Below are positions 18,802 to 26,797 of a stretch of 64,000 nt of DNA, piece by piece; position 1 is the first letter of the stretch; each line of letters begins with the position of its first letter. The position numbers and the translations under genes were made by a program. The notes beneath the pieces were generated by a model. The model was not told where the DNA came from and did not search any database. It was given only the letters and a program-made list of their open reading frames with translations. The stretch spans positions 372,001 through 436,000 of the forward strand of contig JACJXU010000001.1 of the NCBI GenBank assembly GCA_020636475.1. The letters run 5' to 3'. Origin of the DNA: Chitinophagales bacterium. GTDB lineage: Bacteria > Bacteroidota > Bacteroidia > Chitinophagales > UBA2359.

Positions 18802-19195
18802 AATAATACTAAAATCGAATAGTCATTGCGTATTAGAAAAGGGAAGCGCATCTTCATTTACACAATTTTCGTGCAATTTTGGTAATAATACCCTAAAATC
18901 GAATAGTTATTGCGTATTAAAAAAGGTAAAAATCTTTTTTCGCAGTATAGCAGTTTTGGGGCGTTAAAAATTTTTGAAGCCTTGGAAAAAATTTAGCCCT
19001 AAAACTGCGGTTTTGCCCGTAAAGGGCAAAAATACCTTGAAAAAAGTGTCCTTTCTTTTGCTTCGTTTTCTTTGGACAAGCAAAGAAAATGAAGAAGTCC
19101 CCAAGCATAGTTTTGTAACTAAAGTTGCGAAGCAGATACTTACCTTTAATAATTCCTAAACCAATACGCAACTTTCATACGGTTTTGGTATTATT
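18802..19195. repeat. Dispersed MITE-like repeat, copy 1
   Basis: About 394 bases closely similar to 48840-49153 and, at both ends, to 62271-62536. The left end (AATAATACTAAAATCG...) and the inverse of the right end (AATAATACCAAAACCG...) match at about 25 of 33 positions, giving imperfect terminal inverted repeats. A second left-end-like unit begins at 18884, so the copy looks composite. Inside are hairpins: TTTTGCCC/GGGCAAAA (19011-19031) and TTTTCTTTG/CAAAGAAAA near 19070-19090. The reading frame at 18974-19159 lies wholly inside the repeat and is not called. No transposase is seen; movement in trans is inferred. Confidence 0.75.
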
Positions 19196-19227
19196 TACTT
19201 TTGAATCCGCTAAATAAAATATTCAAA

Positions 19228-19593
19228 ATGGAGAGAGATAATACACCAAGCTATGATTTTTTGTGTTTTAATGATTTGGCTTACGAATTTGATTTTTCTG
19301 ATAAAAAAGAGATTGAAAAAAAAATCAAGCGTAAAATTAAGTATTACAACCTTGGAGATTATTCTCAAGAACGAGTTGAATATATTCGAACATTAAAAAA
19401 TGACCTATATCGTGAAATAAGTTTACAGACAAAATCAAAATATTTTAGCAAGTCTAACTCCAACTTCGCAGATTTGAAAGATTTTAAGTTTGAACAAATG
19501 ACAGCAGATTATTGCAAAAAATATAATAAAATAACCGAATTAGATATGAGTGGTATAGTAAATTTTGCGATTTACCTTTACCACATGAGGTAA
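19228..19593 (+). CDS. Hypothetical protein
   Basis: About 121 residues from ATG 19228 (an in-frame TTG at 19201 would add nine residues). It is charged and helix-rich (KKEIEKKIKRKIKYYNLGDYS), with no signal peptide, membrane segment or known domain. AT-rich codon use differs from the housekeeping genes nearby. A TACTTTTG box at 19196-19203, right at the edge of the repeat, could serve as promoter. I do not recognise the family. Confidence 0.55.
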   Translation: MERDNTPSYDFLCFNDLAYEFDFSDKKEIEKKIKRKIKYYNLGDYSQERVEYIRTLKNDLYREISLQTKSKYFSKSNSNFADLKDFKFEQMTADYCKKYNKITELDMSGIVNFAIYLYHMR

Positions 19594-19695
19594 CATAAAA
19601 AATGTTCATACCTTTTCCGTTTCCTACTAAAATCCCTCTGTAACCCAAGTTACCCAAATTCGCATTTTTTGGCGTACTTTTACATCAAAATTACT

Positions 19696-21309
19696 ATGCG
19701 AAAATTACTTCTTTTAGCACTCTCCTATTGCCTTAGCATAAGCCTTTGGGCGCAACCTAATTTTAGTTTACAAATAAATCCCTTAGACTTTAATGGTTTG
19801 GGCGGGCTGCAATCTTTTGCTTGGGGAAAAGCTGAGGGCAAGTGGCTGCTCATTGGCGGACGCACGGACGGACTCCACCGCCGACAACCCTTTGCTTCTT
19901 TCGACCCTGCCGGAAACAACACACAACTCATTGTTTTCGACCCCGCCACGCAGCAAATATGGAGCAATACCCTCGGCGACTTGCCTACTGCCCTGCAAGA
20001 GCAACTCAGTGCCACCAATATTGAGTTTTTTCAAGAAAACAACCATCTGTTCCTTGTCGGCGGCTACGGCTATAGTCCTACAAATGGCGACCATACTACT
20101 TTTCCGCTGCTCACAAGACTTAGCGTAAGCAATGTCATCAATGCGATTATAAATAACCAAGACATCGCTCCCTTTTTCCATTATGTAGAAGATGATTTTT
20201 TTGCCGTAACAGGCGGGCAGTTGGAAAAACTGAACGACACTTTTTATTTGGTAGGCGGACAAAAGTTTGAAGGTCGCTACAACCCAATGGGTCCCGACCA
20301 TGGTCCGGGCTTTTTTCAGGAATACACCAATGCTATCCGCAAATTCACCCTTAGTTTTGCCGACAATACCTTAGCCGCAAGCAATTTGGAAGAAATAAAA
20401 GATACCGTAAATCTCCACCGCCGCGACTACAATATGTTGCCACAAATTTTTCCCAACGGAACAATGGGTTATACGGCTTTTTCGGGCGTATTTCAGTACG
20501 ATGCCGATGTGCCTTTTTTGAATAGTGTGGATATTTTTGCAGACGACTACGAAGTAAACAATGATTTTGCCCAATTTTACAATCATTATCATTGCGCTAA
20601 AAATGCTTTTTTTAGTACCGAAGCACAAGAAATGTACAACCTGTTTTACGGCGGAATTGCCCAATACTACGACAGTTTGGGCGTAATGATTCAAGATGAC
20701 GAAGTTCCCTTTGTAAAAACCGTAGCCTGTGTAAGTCGCGATGCGCAAGGCGTGATGAAAGAATACAAAATGGCAGTAGAAATGCCTGATTATATAGGCG
20801 CAAGTGCCGAATTTATTCCTGCCGAAAATCTCCCTGTTTTTGAAAATGGCGTAATACAATACGACCTCTTACCCGACACCGCTTTCCTCGGCTACATTTA
20901 TGGCGGTATTATTCCTTCGTCGAAAAATATTTTTTGGAACAACGAAGGAGACCTGAGCGATGCCGAAAATCGTATTTTTACCGTAACGCTCATAAAAGAC
21001 AGCACCACCGGATTTGCACAACTCAATCCTCAAAGTATCGCCGATTTGCGCATGCAAATTTTTCCCAATCCGGCAGACCGCCAACTGCATGTAACTTTTA
21101 GTCTGAATTACCTCGACAACTTAACATTTCAATTAATTGACTTGCGCGGCAATACTGTTTTTGAACAAAAATATAGTGCCGACCAATTAAAATTGGGCAA
21201 CAACTCTTTTGGGTACAACTTATCGGAAATGGATTATGGAAAAGTATTTATTGCTACTGTTTTTTCCCAAAAAGACAGCATTACTCAAAAACTCATCATT
21301 AATCCCTAA
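19696..21309 (+). CDS. T9SS-exported Kelch-like protein with type A sorting domain
   Basis: I place the start at ATG 19696 so that the signal peptide (MRKLLLLALSYCLSISLWAQ) is N-terminal; the longer frame adds nine residues. The body, about 430 residues, has repeated blade-like segments (GGRTDGLHR, LVGGYGYSPTNGDH, LVGGQKFEGRYN) suggesting a Kelch-type propeller. The last ~80 residues are a type IX sorting domain: MQIFPNPADRQLHVTF, LIDLRGNTVFEQ, KLIINP. Such cargo is carried across the outer membrane and cleaved by PorU. The surface role is unknown. Confidence 0.85.
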   Translation: MRKLLLLALSYCLSISLWAQPNFSLQINPLDFNGLGGLQSFAWGKAEGKWLLIGGRTDGLHRRQPFASFDPAGNNTQLIVFDPATQQIWSNTLGDLPTALQEQLSATNIEFFQENNHLFLVGGYGYSPTNGDHTTFPLLTRLSVSNVINAIINNQDIAPFFHYVEDDFFAVTGGQLEKLNDTFYLVGGQKFEGRYNPMGPDHGPGFFQEYTNAIRKFTLSFADNTLAASNLEEIKDTVNLHRRDYNMLPQIFPNGTMGYTAFSGVFQYDADVPFLNSVDIFADDYEVNNDFAQFYNHYHCAKNAFFSTEAQEMYNLFYGGIAQYYDSLGVMIQDDEVPFVKTVACVSRDAQGVMKEYKMAVEMPDYIGASAEFIPAENLPVFENGVIQYDLLPDTAFLGYIYGGIIPSSKNIFWNNEGDLSDAENRIFTVTLIKDSTTGFAQLNPQSIADLRMQIFPNPADRQLHVTFSLNYLDNLTFQLIDLRGNTVFEQKYSADQLKLGNNSFGYNLSEMDYGKVFIATVFSQKDSITQKLIINP

Positions 21310-21344
21310 AAAAATATTGTTTTGCGTCTAAGTCTTGCTATGTA

Positions 21345-21374
21345 TTTGCAATTAGGATAAAATACGTACATTTG
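21345..21374 (+). promoter_or_regulatory. Promoter TTTG-N18-TACATTTG
   Basis: TTTG at 21345-21348 is followed by 18 bases and TACATTTG at 21367-21374, a full match to the Bacteroidota primary-sigma promoter (TTTG/TTG, 17-21 spacer, TAnnTTTG). The expected leader before ATG 21420 is about 40 bases. This is the best complete promoter in the window. Confidence 0.75.
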
Positions 21375-21419
21375 CAACAAATTCGCTTACTTTATTTCAA
21401 CCTAAATGACGCAAAAAAT

Positions 21420-21854
21420 ATGAACACTTATAGCCTTTTATTACACCTCCACTCTTATGTGCGTTGGTTTTTGCTTATTGTATTAATCATTGCCTTAGTC
21501 AGAGCTATTATGGGTCTTGCCAGCAAGCAATCCTACAAACTCCTTGATGCAAAACTTGCCTTATATACCATGATTTTTGCACACATTCAGTTACTGCTCG
21601 GCTTTGCACTATATGTAGTGAGTCCTTCCGTACAATGGAGCGACATGAGTGTTACTATGAAAGATGCTGATTTGCGATTTTGGACGATAGAACACCTTAG
21701 CATTATGCTTCTCGCCATTTTGCTTATCACTTTGGGACGTGCTTTTTCGCGCCGCGCTCAAGCTCCGGACGGAAAATTCAAGAAAATACTCATCTATTTT
21801 GGCATCGCTTTGCTTGCCATAATATACGGTATTCCTTGGAGCAGAGTGTTCTAA
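21420..21854 (+). CDS. Four-helix inner-membrane protein, cytochrome b561-like architecture
   Basis: I use ATG 21420 (MNTYSLLLHLHSYVRW), which follows the promoter; the longer frame from 21372 would begin only just after the -7 box. The 144-residue protein has four hydrophobic helices and conserved-looking His residues (LHLHSYVRW, FAHIQ, WTIEHLS) suitable for haem ligation, but I cannot prove haem binding. It resembles short uncharacterised membrane proteins of Bacteroidota. Its 3' end overlaps the convergent SDR gene by four bases. Confidence 0.78.
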   Translation: MNTYSLLLHLHSYVRWFLLIVLIIALVRAIMGLASKQSYKLLDAKLALYTMIFAHIQLLLGFALYVVSPSVQWSDMSVTMKDADLRFWTIEHLSIMLLAILLITLGRAFSRRAQAPDGKFKKILIYFGIALLAIIYGIPWSRVF

Positions 21855-22663
21855 AAAGGAGAATCTTTTTCTTTCGCCACCCGCTTGTACACCATTTTAT
21901 CCATCATTTTGGGAAAACATTTTTGTAAAAAAACAGTAAGCTTTCCCATACCCGTCAAATAAACGGTCTTTTTATTTTTAGCAATAGCGCGCAAGGTATG
22001 TTGCGCTACGGCTTCGGAACTCATAAGTTTGGATTCGTCCAAAGGCGAATCTTCTTGTGCGGCACCATCCGCATTGAGGGCAGTTTTGCGAATATTGGAA
22101 GCCGTATAACCCGGACAAACCAAATTTACCTTTACGCCTGTATAAAGATTTTCGGTGCGCAAACTTTCCATAAATAAATTCAGTGCGCCTTTCGAAGCCG
22201 AATAAGCCGTTCTGGCAGGCAATCCGCGCACACCGGCAATAGAAGAAATGGCGACCAAATGTCCTTGCGATGCCAAAATGTACGGAAAAGCTGCTTTAAA
22301 ACAATACACTACTCCCCAGAAATTTACCTGCATCAAGTTTTCCAAAACACGCGTGTCCACATCTTTAAAAAGTGCCCGCATAGAAATACCTGCATTGGCA
22401 ACTACAATATCTATTTTGCCAAAATTGGCGATTGTTTTTTGCACTAAATTTTCGCAATCTGCCTGCTGGCTTACATCCGTAACAACCGACAATACTTCAT
22501 TGCCGAGCGTTTCTATTTTAGCTGCAACCAACTGAAGTTTTGCTTCGCTGCGAGCGGCAATTACCACTTTGCAACCTTGTTCGCTTAGGGCTACGGCAAT
22601 TGCTTCGCCTATGCCCGAAGAAGCACCCGTAACAATAGCGACTTTGTTTTTAAAATAATTCAT
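21851..22663 (-). CDS. Short-chain dehydrogenase/reductase
   Basis: A 270-residue Rossmann enzyme. The dinucleotide loop TGASSGIGEA begins at residue 12. NAG at 90-92, Ser140/141, Tyr154 and Lys158 (YSASK) form the SDR catalytic set. The arrangement AARSEAKLQ after beta-2 favours NADP(H). The C-terminal extension with Lys-rich end resembles DHRS7/KR-type membrane-associated SDRs. The substrate is unknown. Confidence 0.92.
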   Translation of the reverse strand: MNYFKNKVAIVTGASSGIGEAIAVALSEQGCKVVIAARSEAKLQLVAAKIETLGNEVLSVVTDVSQQADCENLVQKTIANFGKIDIVVANAGISMRALFKDVDTRVLENLMQVNFWGVVYCFKAAFPYILASQGHLVAISSIAGVRGLPARTAYSASKGALNLFMESLRTENLYTGVKVNLVCPGYTASNIRKTALNADGAAQEDSPLDESKLMSSEAVAQHTLRAIAKNKKTVYLTGMGKLTVFLQKCFPKMMDKMVYKRVAKEKDSPF

Positions 22664-22695
22664 CTCAAAAAAATAATGCTTTCACAACGAAATGA

Positions 22696-22703
22696 CAAAG
22701 GTA
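22696..22703 (-). promoter_or_regulatory. Putative -7 box (TACCTTTG) of the SDR gene
   Basis: On the minus strand TACCTTTG matches TAnnTTTG, 33 bases before the SDR ATG. No clear -33 element is visible. Confidence 0.45.
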
Positions 22704-22775
22704 AGGAAATGCCTTTTGATTATTTTATTTGCAGCCGACTTTTACCAACTAAGCGAATTTTATTAGCTTTGTTAG

Positions 22776-23996
22776 GTGATTGCCATAATTATTTTGCCGG
22801 AAAACTGGATTCAAATTGCCAGCATACCCTTCGTTGCGGCGTTTGTTGGGTGGATTACCAACAAAATTGCCATAAAAATGACTTTCTATCCCTTAACTTT
22901 TTGGGGTATTCCGCCTTATTTGGGCTGGCAGGGAATTATTCCGTCAAAAGCAAAAAAAATGGCAGAAACTTCTGTGGACTTAATCACCAACAACTTACTG
23001 CGCGTAGAGGAGCGTTTCGACCAGTTGGATTCGGAGGAAATAAATAGACACATAGAACATTCGCTACAACTAAGCAGTAAAAAAATACTCAATGAAGTGG
23101 GTACAGCGCGCTTTCCGCTTTTGTGGAAACGACTGCCGCCTTCGCTAAAAACTGAACTCGAACAAAACATTTACCACGAACTTCCGCAAGTATTAAGCAA
23201 TATTATTGCCGATTTTAAAAAGCATATCAACCAAGTATTTGATATAAAAAACATGGTGGTATCGGCTTTGGTAAGTGATAAAAACCTACTGAATGAAATA
23301 TTTTTGCAATGTGGCGAAAAGGAATTTAAATTTATCGAAAAATCGGGTTTTTACTTTGGTTTTTTGCTGGGCATTGTGCAAATGTTCATTTGGCTGGTGT
23401 ATCCGCAATGGTGGACGCTGCCTTTGGCGGGCATTTTGGTAGGATATGTTACGAATTGGTTGGCATTGAAATTAATTTTTTCGCCCGTAAAACCCATTTA
23501 TATCGGAAAAATAAGGTTTCAGGGCTTGTTTATCCAACGCCAGCAAGAAGTTGCCGAAGCCTATGCCGCTTTGGTTGCACAGAAAATATTTACCCCCGAC
23601 AAAATTTTTGAAGCGATTGTTTACGGTCCTACTGCCGACAATTTCGCCGCAGTAATCGATAAGCACGTGAAAGACTTGGTGGATAAAATAAGCGATGAAG
23701 GCGAAATGATGGCATTGGTGAAATTGTTTAGCAACGAGCGGAATTTTGAAGCAATGCGCAATATCGCCGCGTATAGTTTCAAGGAAGATTTGCCCATTAT
23801 TCTTTTAGATGTGTACGACTACACTGCCAAGTCTTTGGATATTCAAAATACTTTACACCAAAAAATGGCAGCACTTTCCGCGCCTGAATTTGTAGGTTTT
23901 TTGCATCCGGTTTTTCAGGAAGACGAAACCAAACTTATTTTAGTAGGTGCATTTTTGGGAGGATTGGCGGGCTGGATTCAGTATTTACTTATGTAA
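22776..23996 (+). CDS. DUF445 family membrane protein
   Basis: A 406-residue protein starting at GTG 22776. The N-terminal membrane segment contains ASIPFVAAFVGWITNKIAIKMTFYPL, and a second related block (GILVGYVTNWLALKLIFSPVKPIYIGKIRFQGLFIQRQQEVAEAYA) repeats the motif, as is characteristic of DUF445 (YheB-type) proteins. The C-terminus ends in another hydrophobic helix. A TAGCTTTG box at 22764-22771 ends only four bases before the GTG, so a transcript from it would have almost no leader. The function is unknown; an inner-membrane location is inferred. Confidence 0.88.
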   Translation: MIAIIILPENWIQIASIPFVAAFVGWITNKIAIKMTFYPLTFWGIPPYLGWQGIIPSKAKKMAETSVDLITNNLLRVEERFDQLDSEEINRHIEHSLQLSSKKILNEVGTARFPLLWKRLPPSLKTELEQNIYHELPQVLSNIIADFKKHINQVFDIKNMVVSALVSDKNLLNEIFLQCGEKEFKFIEKSGFYFGFLLGIVQMFIWLVYPQWWTLPLAGILVGYVTNWLALKLIFSPVKPIYIGKIRFQGLFIQRQQEVAEAYAALVAQKIFTPDKIFEAIVYGPTADNFAAVIDKHVKDLVDKISDEGEMMALVKLFSNERNFEAMRNIAAYSFKEDLPIILLDVYDYTAKSLDIQNTLHQKMAALSAPEFVGFLHPVFQEDETKLILVGAFLGGLAGWIQYLLM

Positions 23997-24035
23997 AAAA
24001 GCCCAAAACATAATTGCATTACATTTTGGGCTTTT
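23995..24035. terminator. Bidirectional terminator between DUF445 gene and tRNA-Arg
   Basis: GCCCAAAA (24001-24008) pairs with TTTTGGGC (24024-24031), flanked by an A-run before and a T-run after. It can therefore stop transcription from the plus-strand DUF445 gene and from the minus-strand tRNA gene. Confidence 0.85.
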
Positions 24036-24077
24036 GTGTGATCCCATCAGGACTCGAACCTGAAACCTACTGCTTAG

Positions 24078-24446
24078 CTTACCACTATGGCTTTCGCCAC
24101 CTTGATAGACAAGTTTGATGGTCTGGACTATATCTTCACCATTTCAGGTGCGGCACGTATAGTCTCTACGGAACGTTCAGAAAGTCATCCGCAAAATGTA
24201 TGTTTTTTTGCTGATTGTTTCTTGATGCATTTACCCTCAGATTTAATAAATAAAATATTAGCCTAAGCCTTCAAAACACCTATGTCACCTTTGTTTTTAG
24301 TATGATGCAATTTCATTTTACTTATTTACAAAAGTTCCAAAAACTTTCCTCGGTATTGCCATGTTTTACAAAACGAAGGGTTCACCGATATAGTGCCGTC
24401 CACTTTATAAGTTGTTTTCCTTATAAAGGCTCCTAATTTTTACTCA
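24078..24446 (-). ncRNA. Group I (IC3-like) self-splicing intron in tRNA-Arg(UCU)
   Basis: A 369-nt intron whose conserved pairings can be traced by eye. P1: exon CUU with GAG at 24432-24430, giving a U-G splice pair. P2: CTTTATAAG (24428-24420) with CTTATAAAG (24411-24403). P3: CGGCAC (24398-24393) with GTGCCG (24156-24151). P4: TCGGT/ACCGA. P6: AAAGTT/AACTTT. P7: GACTATA (24164-24158) with TATAGTC (24132-24126). P8: CACC/GGTG. The AAGATATAGTCC block is the classic S element, and the intron ends in G. The layout resembles cyanobacterial tRNA-Leu introns, which also insert after position 34. A homing-endonuclease remnant fills the P6-P7 joint. Confidence 0.9.
24166..24316 (-). pseudogene. Collapsed homing endonuclease gene, I-Ssp6803I-like PD-(D/E)XK family
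   Basis: Minus strand, inside the intron. ATG 24316 opens MKLHHTKNKGDIGVLKA, the standard N-terminus of intron-encoded PD-(D/E)XK endonucleases, then meets TAG (24265-24263) where a Gln codon is expected. In another frame 24240-24166 reads LRVNASRNNQQKNIHFADDF then a stop, which fits the family C-terminus. The catalytic core (about 90-100 residues) that should lie between is missing. So there is a nonsense codon, a frame change and a large internal deletion. The stop codon abuts P7, as in intact intron ORFs. Confidence 0.8.
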
Positions 24447-24493
24447 AAGGCAGTTGCTCTATCCGATTGAGCTATAGGACCAAATTAGTGGCG

Positions 24494-24501
24494 CAAAGTT
24501 A
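24494..24501 (-). promoter_or_regulatory. Putative -7 box (TAACTTTG) of the tRNA-Arg gene
   Basis: On the minus strand TAACTTTG ends 13 bases before the first tRNA base, the right place for transcription to begin just upstream of the mature 5' end. It shares the 84-base divergent gap with the ung promoter. Confidence 0.6.
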
Positions 24502-24529
24502 CACATTTTTCCTTGTTAAAAAAAACAGG

Positions 24530-24537
24530 TACATTTG
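24530..24537 (+). promoter_or_regulatory. Putative -7 box (TACATTTG) of ung
   Basis: TACATTTG is identical to the -7 box of the gene at 21420 and lies 28 bases before the TTG start of ung. A TTG at 24513-24515 is upstream but the 14-base spacer is short. Confidence 0.5.
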
Positions 24538-24565
24538 TTTTTTATCCTTTTTTTAAAAAATAATT

Positions 24566-25258
24566 TTGCCCAACATAAAACCTGTCAATCCGCAAATCCA
24601 CCCTTCGTGGCTTGCCGTACTACAAAATGAGTTTGAAAAACCTTACTTTTTTGCTATAAAACAACAAATAATTCAAGATAAACTTCAAGGTATTGAAATT
24701 TACCCACCCGGAAATGCTATTTTTAACGCCTTTAATCTCACAGCTTTCGAGCAAGTGAAAGTGGTGATATTGGGGCAAGACCCTTATCACGGCATTGGAC
24801 AAGCGCACGGACTTTGTTTTTCAGTGCCGGATGGTGTAAAACCGCCGCCTTCACTACTCAATATTTTCAAAGAAATTTCTGATGACCTCGGCATTGTTTT
24901 TCCGCCCAATAAAGGAAATCTTACTGCTTGGGCAAAGCAAGGTGTTTTTTTACTCAACGCTATGCTTACCGTACGCGCCAACCAAGCGGCTTCGCACCAA
25001 AATATTGGCTGGCAGCAATTTACCGACAACGTTATCCGGCAACTTTCTGCCGCACACAGTGGCTTGGTATTTTTGCTTTGGGGACGCTTTGCGCAAAACA
25101 AAAGTCAGCTTATTGATACCCAAAAACATTATATTCTCAAAGCTGCACACCCTTCACCACTTTCGGCTTACAATGGCTTTTTGGGCTGCAAACATTTTTC
25201 CCAAACCAATAAAATTTTAGCCTCGCTGAATAAACAAGCTATTGATTGGCAAATCTAA
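24566..25258 (+). CDS. ung: Uracil-DNA glycosylase, family 1
   Basis: A 230-residue base-excision repair enzyme that removes uracil from DNA. VVILGQDPYHGIGQAHGLCFSV contains the water-activating Asp72 (GQDPYH). The Leu-intercalation loop HPSPLSAYNGFLGCKHFSQTN carries the second catalytic His. PPPSLLNIFKEI and the expected length confirm UNG rather than MUG. The start is TTG 24566, since no ATG lies before the conserved HPSWL. It follows the tRNA divergently. Confidence 0.97.
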   Translation: MPNIKPVNPQIHPSWLAVLQNEFEKPYFFAIKQQIIQDKLQGIEIYPPGNAIFNAFNLTAFEQVKVVILGQDPYHGIGQAHGLCFSVPDGVKPPPSLLNIFKEISDDLGIVFPPNKGNLTAWAKQGVFLLNAMLTVRANQAASHQNIGWQQFTDNVIRQLSAAHSGLVFLLWGRFAQNKSQLIDTQKHYILKAAHPSPLSAYNGFLGCKHFSQTNKILASLNKQAIDWQI

Positions 25259-25287
25259 GCTGTATTTTTGTCCAAAATTTTATCATT

Positions 25288-26790
25288 TTGCTACATAATA
25301 TATCGTTTCGACTAAGGTTTTTGGGGATAATATTATTTTTTGTCAGCCTAAATCTTTCCGCAGCAACGCATTTCGCCTATTCGGATAATGTAAAAAATGC
25401 TTATGCTCAAATTTGTAATTTGTCTTTTGAAAAAGCGCGGAATTATTTACAAAACGAGGAGCAACAAAATCCCAATAATTTGTTGCCGCTACTGTGCTAC
25501 AATTACATTGATTTTTACACCGCAGTACTAAGCGAAACTACCGAAAATTTAGAGAAACTGAACGCTAATGCCGAAAAAAGATTGGCTATTTTGGACAAAA
25601 ATGCTTCGCAAAACGACCCTTATTATTTGTATGCACGCGGAGAAATAGAACTACAAGTAGCTTTGGCGCGCTTGAAACTCGCCCAATACAACAAAGGTTT
25701 TTGGCAAATGCGCCGCGCTTACATAAACTTGCACGACAATGCCGAAAAATTTCCCGAATTTATGCCCACTTACAAGAGTTTGGGCGTAATGAACGCACTT
25801 ATTGAAACCGTACCGGATTCTTATCAGTGGGGGCTCAAAATTTTAGGATTTTCGGGAAATTATGCCGCAGGAATTAAGCAACTTGAAAATTTTATCGCTT
25901 GGTCGAAGCAAAACAAGGAAGTTTTTTTAGCGGAAGCTATTTGGGCGCGCACGTATTTTTACATTTATTTGGACAACGATTACGCACTTGCGCAGCAAAT
26001 GATTCGCAACGAAATACCGCTTCACCAAAGCATTTTAGCCGATTTTTTAGCCGCCGACATCGCTTATCGTACCGGAAATGCGGATGAAGCGTTGGCTATT
26101 TTATCACATGTATCTCCTCAAAATGAAGTTCAATTTCCTTACCTGAAACTCTTTCTCGGCTCTTTGTATTTGTACAAACAAGATTTGTCGCAAGCCAAAA
26201 TATATTTGCAAGATTATGCCAACTCCTTTGAAGGAAAAAATTATATCAAAGATGCTTGGCAAAAAATAGCATGGATTTATTGTCTGCAAAACAATGAAAC
26301 TGCCTATTTCGGTGCGATGAAAAATTGTAAAAACATTGGCGCTGCTTTGGTAGATACTGACAAACAAGCACAAAGGAATGCCGAAAGTGAAGTTTTTCCC
26401 AACGCAATCCTGCTAAAAACACAATTACTTTTTGATGGCGGGTATTTGGCAGAAGCAAAACGAACGCTGCAAACATTTACCCTCACCAATGCAGCGCAAG
26501 AACAGATTTGGGAATATTATTATCGTATGGGGAGAATTTACGACAATATGCAAGACTATAACGCAGCCATAAAATATTACAAGCAACTTACGGCAATGAA
26601 CAACTACGAAACATCTTACTATTTCGCGCCAAAAGCTTGTTTACAAATGGGACTTATTTACGAAAAACAAAAAAATGAAGCGGCAGCTTTAGCAGCTTTT
26701 AAAGAATGTTTGCGATATACCCATCACGTATATAAAAACAGTATTGACCAGCAAGCTAAAGCCGGCATTAGCCGATTGATGAGTAATTAG
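25288..26790 (+). CDS. Exported TPR-repeat protein
   Basis: I choose TTG 25288, which puts the hydrophobic signal (FLGIILFFVSLNLSAA) near the N-terminus and lies 18 bases after a TATTTTTG promoter-like box (25263-25270). The longer frame from 25246 overlaps ung by 13 bases. The ~500-residue body is helical with TPR-like pairs (EYYYRMGRIYDNMQDYNAAIKYYKQL, KACLQMGLIYEKQKNEAAALAAFKECL). It is probably a periplasmic scaffold of unknown partner. Confidence 0.82.
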   Translation: MLHNISFRLRFLGIILFFVSLNLSAATHFAYSDNVKNAYAQICNLSFEKARNYLQNEEQQNPNNLLPLLCYNYIDFYTAVLSETTENLEKLNANAEKRLAILDKNASQNDPYYLYARGEIELQVALARLKLAQYNKGFWQMRRAYINLHDNAEKFPEFMPTYKSLGVMNALIETVPDSYQWGLKILGFSGNYAAGIKQLENFIAWSKQNKEVFLAEAIWARTYFYIYLDNDYALAQQMIRNEIPLHQSILADFLAADIAYRTGNADEALAILSHVSPQNEVQFPYLKLFLGSLYLYKQDLSQAKIYLQDYANSFEGKNYIKDAWQKIAWIYCLQNNETAYFGAMKNCKNIGAALVDTDKQAQRNAESEVFPNAILLKTQLLFDGGYLAEAKRTLQTFTLTNAAQEQIWEYYYRMGRIYDNMQDYNAAIKYYKQLTAMNNYETSYYFAPKACLQMGLIYEKQKNEAAALAAFKECLRYTHHVYKNSIDQQAKAGISRLMSN

Positions 26791-26797
26791 TGTTTTT

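Larger units (their letters stand above)
24039..24481 (-). tRNA. tRNA-Arg(UCU), interrupted in the anticodon loop by a group I intron
   Basis: On the minus strand the 5' exon (24481 to 24447) gives acceptor GGTCCTA, D-arm GCTC...GAGC with A20, anticodon stem ACTGC and loop CTT. The 3' exon (24077 to 24039) gives CTAA, stem GCAGT, T-arm TCAGG-TTCGAGT-CCTGA, acceptor TGGGATC and discriminator A. Joined, they fold as a complete cloverleaf with loop CTTCTAA, anticodon UCU. Arg identity elements A20 and C35/U36 agree. The CCA end is not encoded. The intron lies between U34 and C35. Joining one base later would give UUU (Lys), but the body and A20 favour Arg. Confidence 0.9.

Noticed and set aside
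18974..19159. 61-codon plus-strand frame (and the similar frames at 48871-49130 on the minus strand)
   Set aside because: They lie completely within the dispersed repeat, are read on opposite strands in different copies and are not conserved as protein.
24039..24481. Reading the two tRNA halves as separate tRNA pseudogenes, or the gene as tRNA-Lys(UUU)
   Set aside because: The halves join into one cloverleaf with a perfect 7-base loop, and the interior has group I core pairings. Lys would need a one-base shift of the junction and does not fit A20 and the stem sequence.
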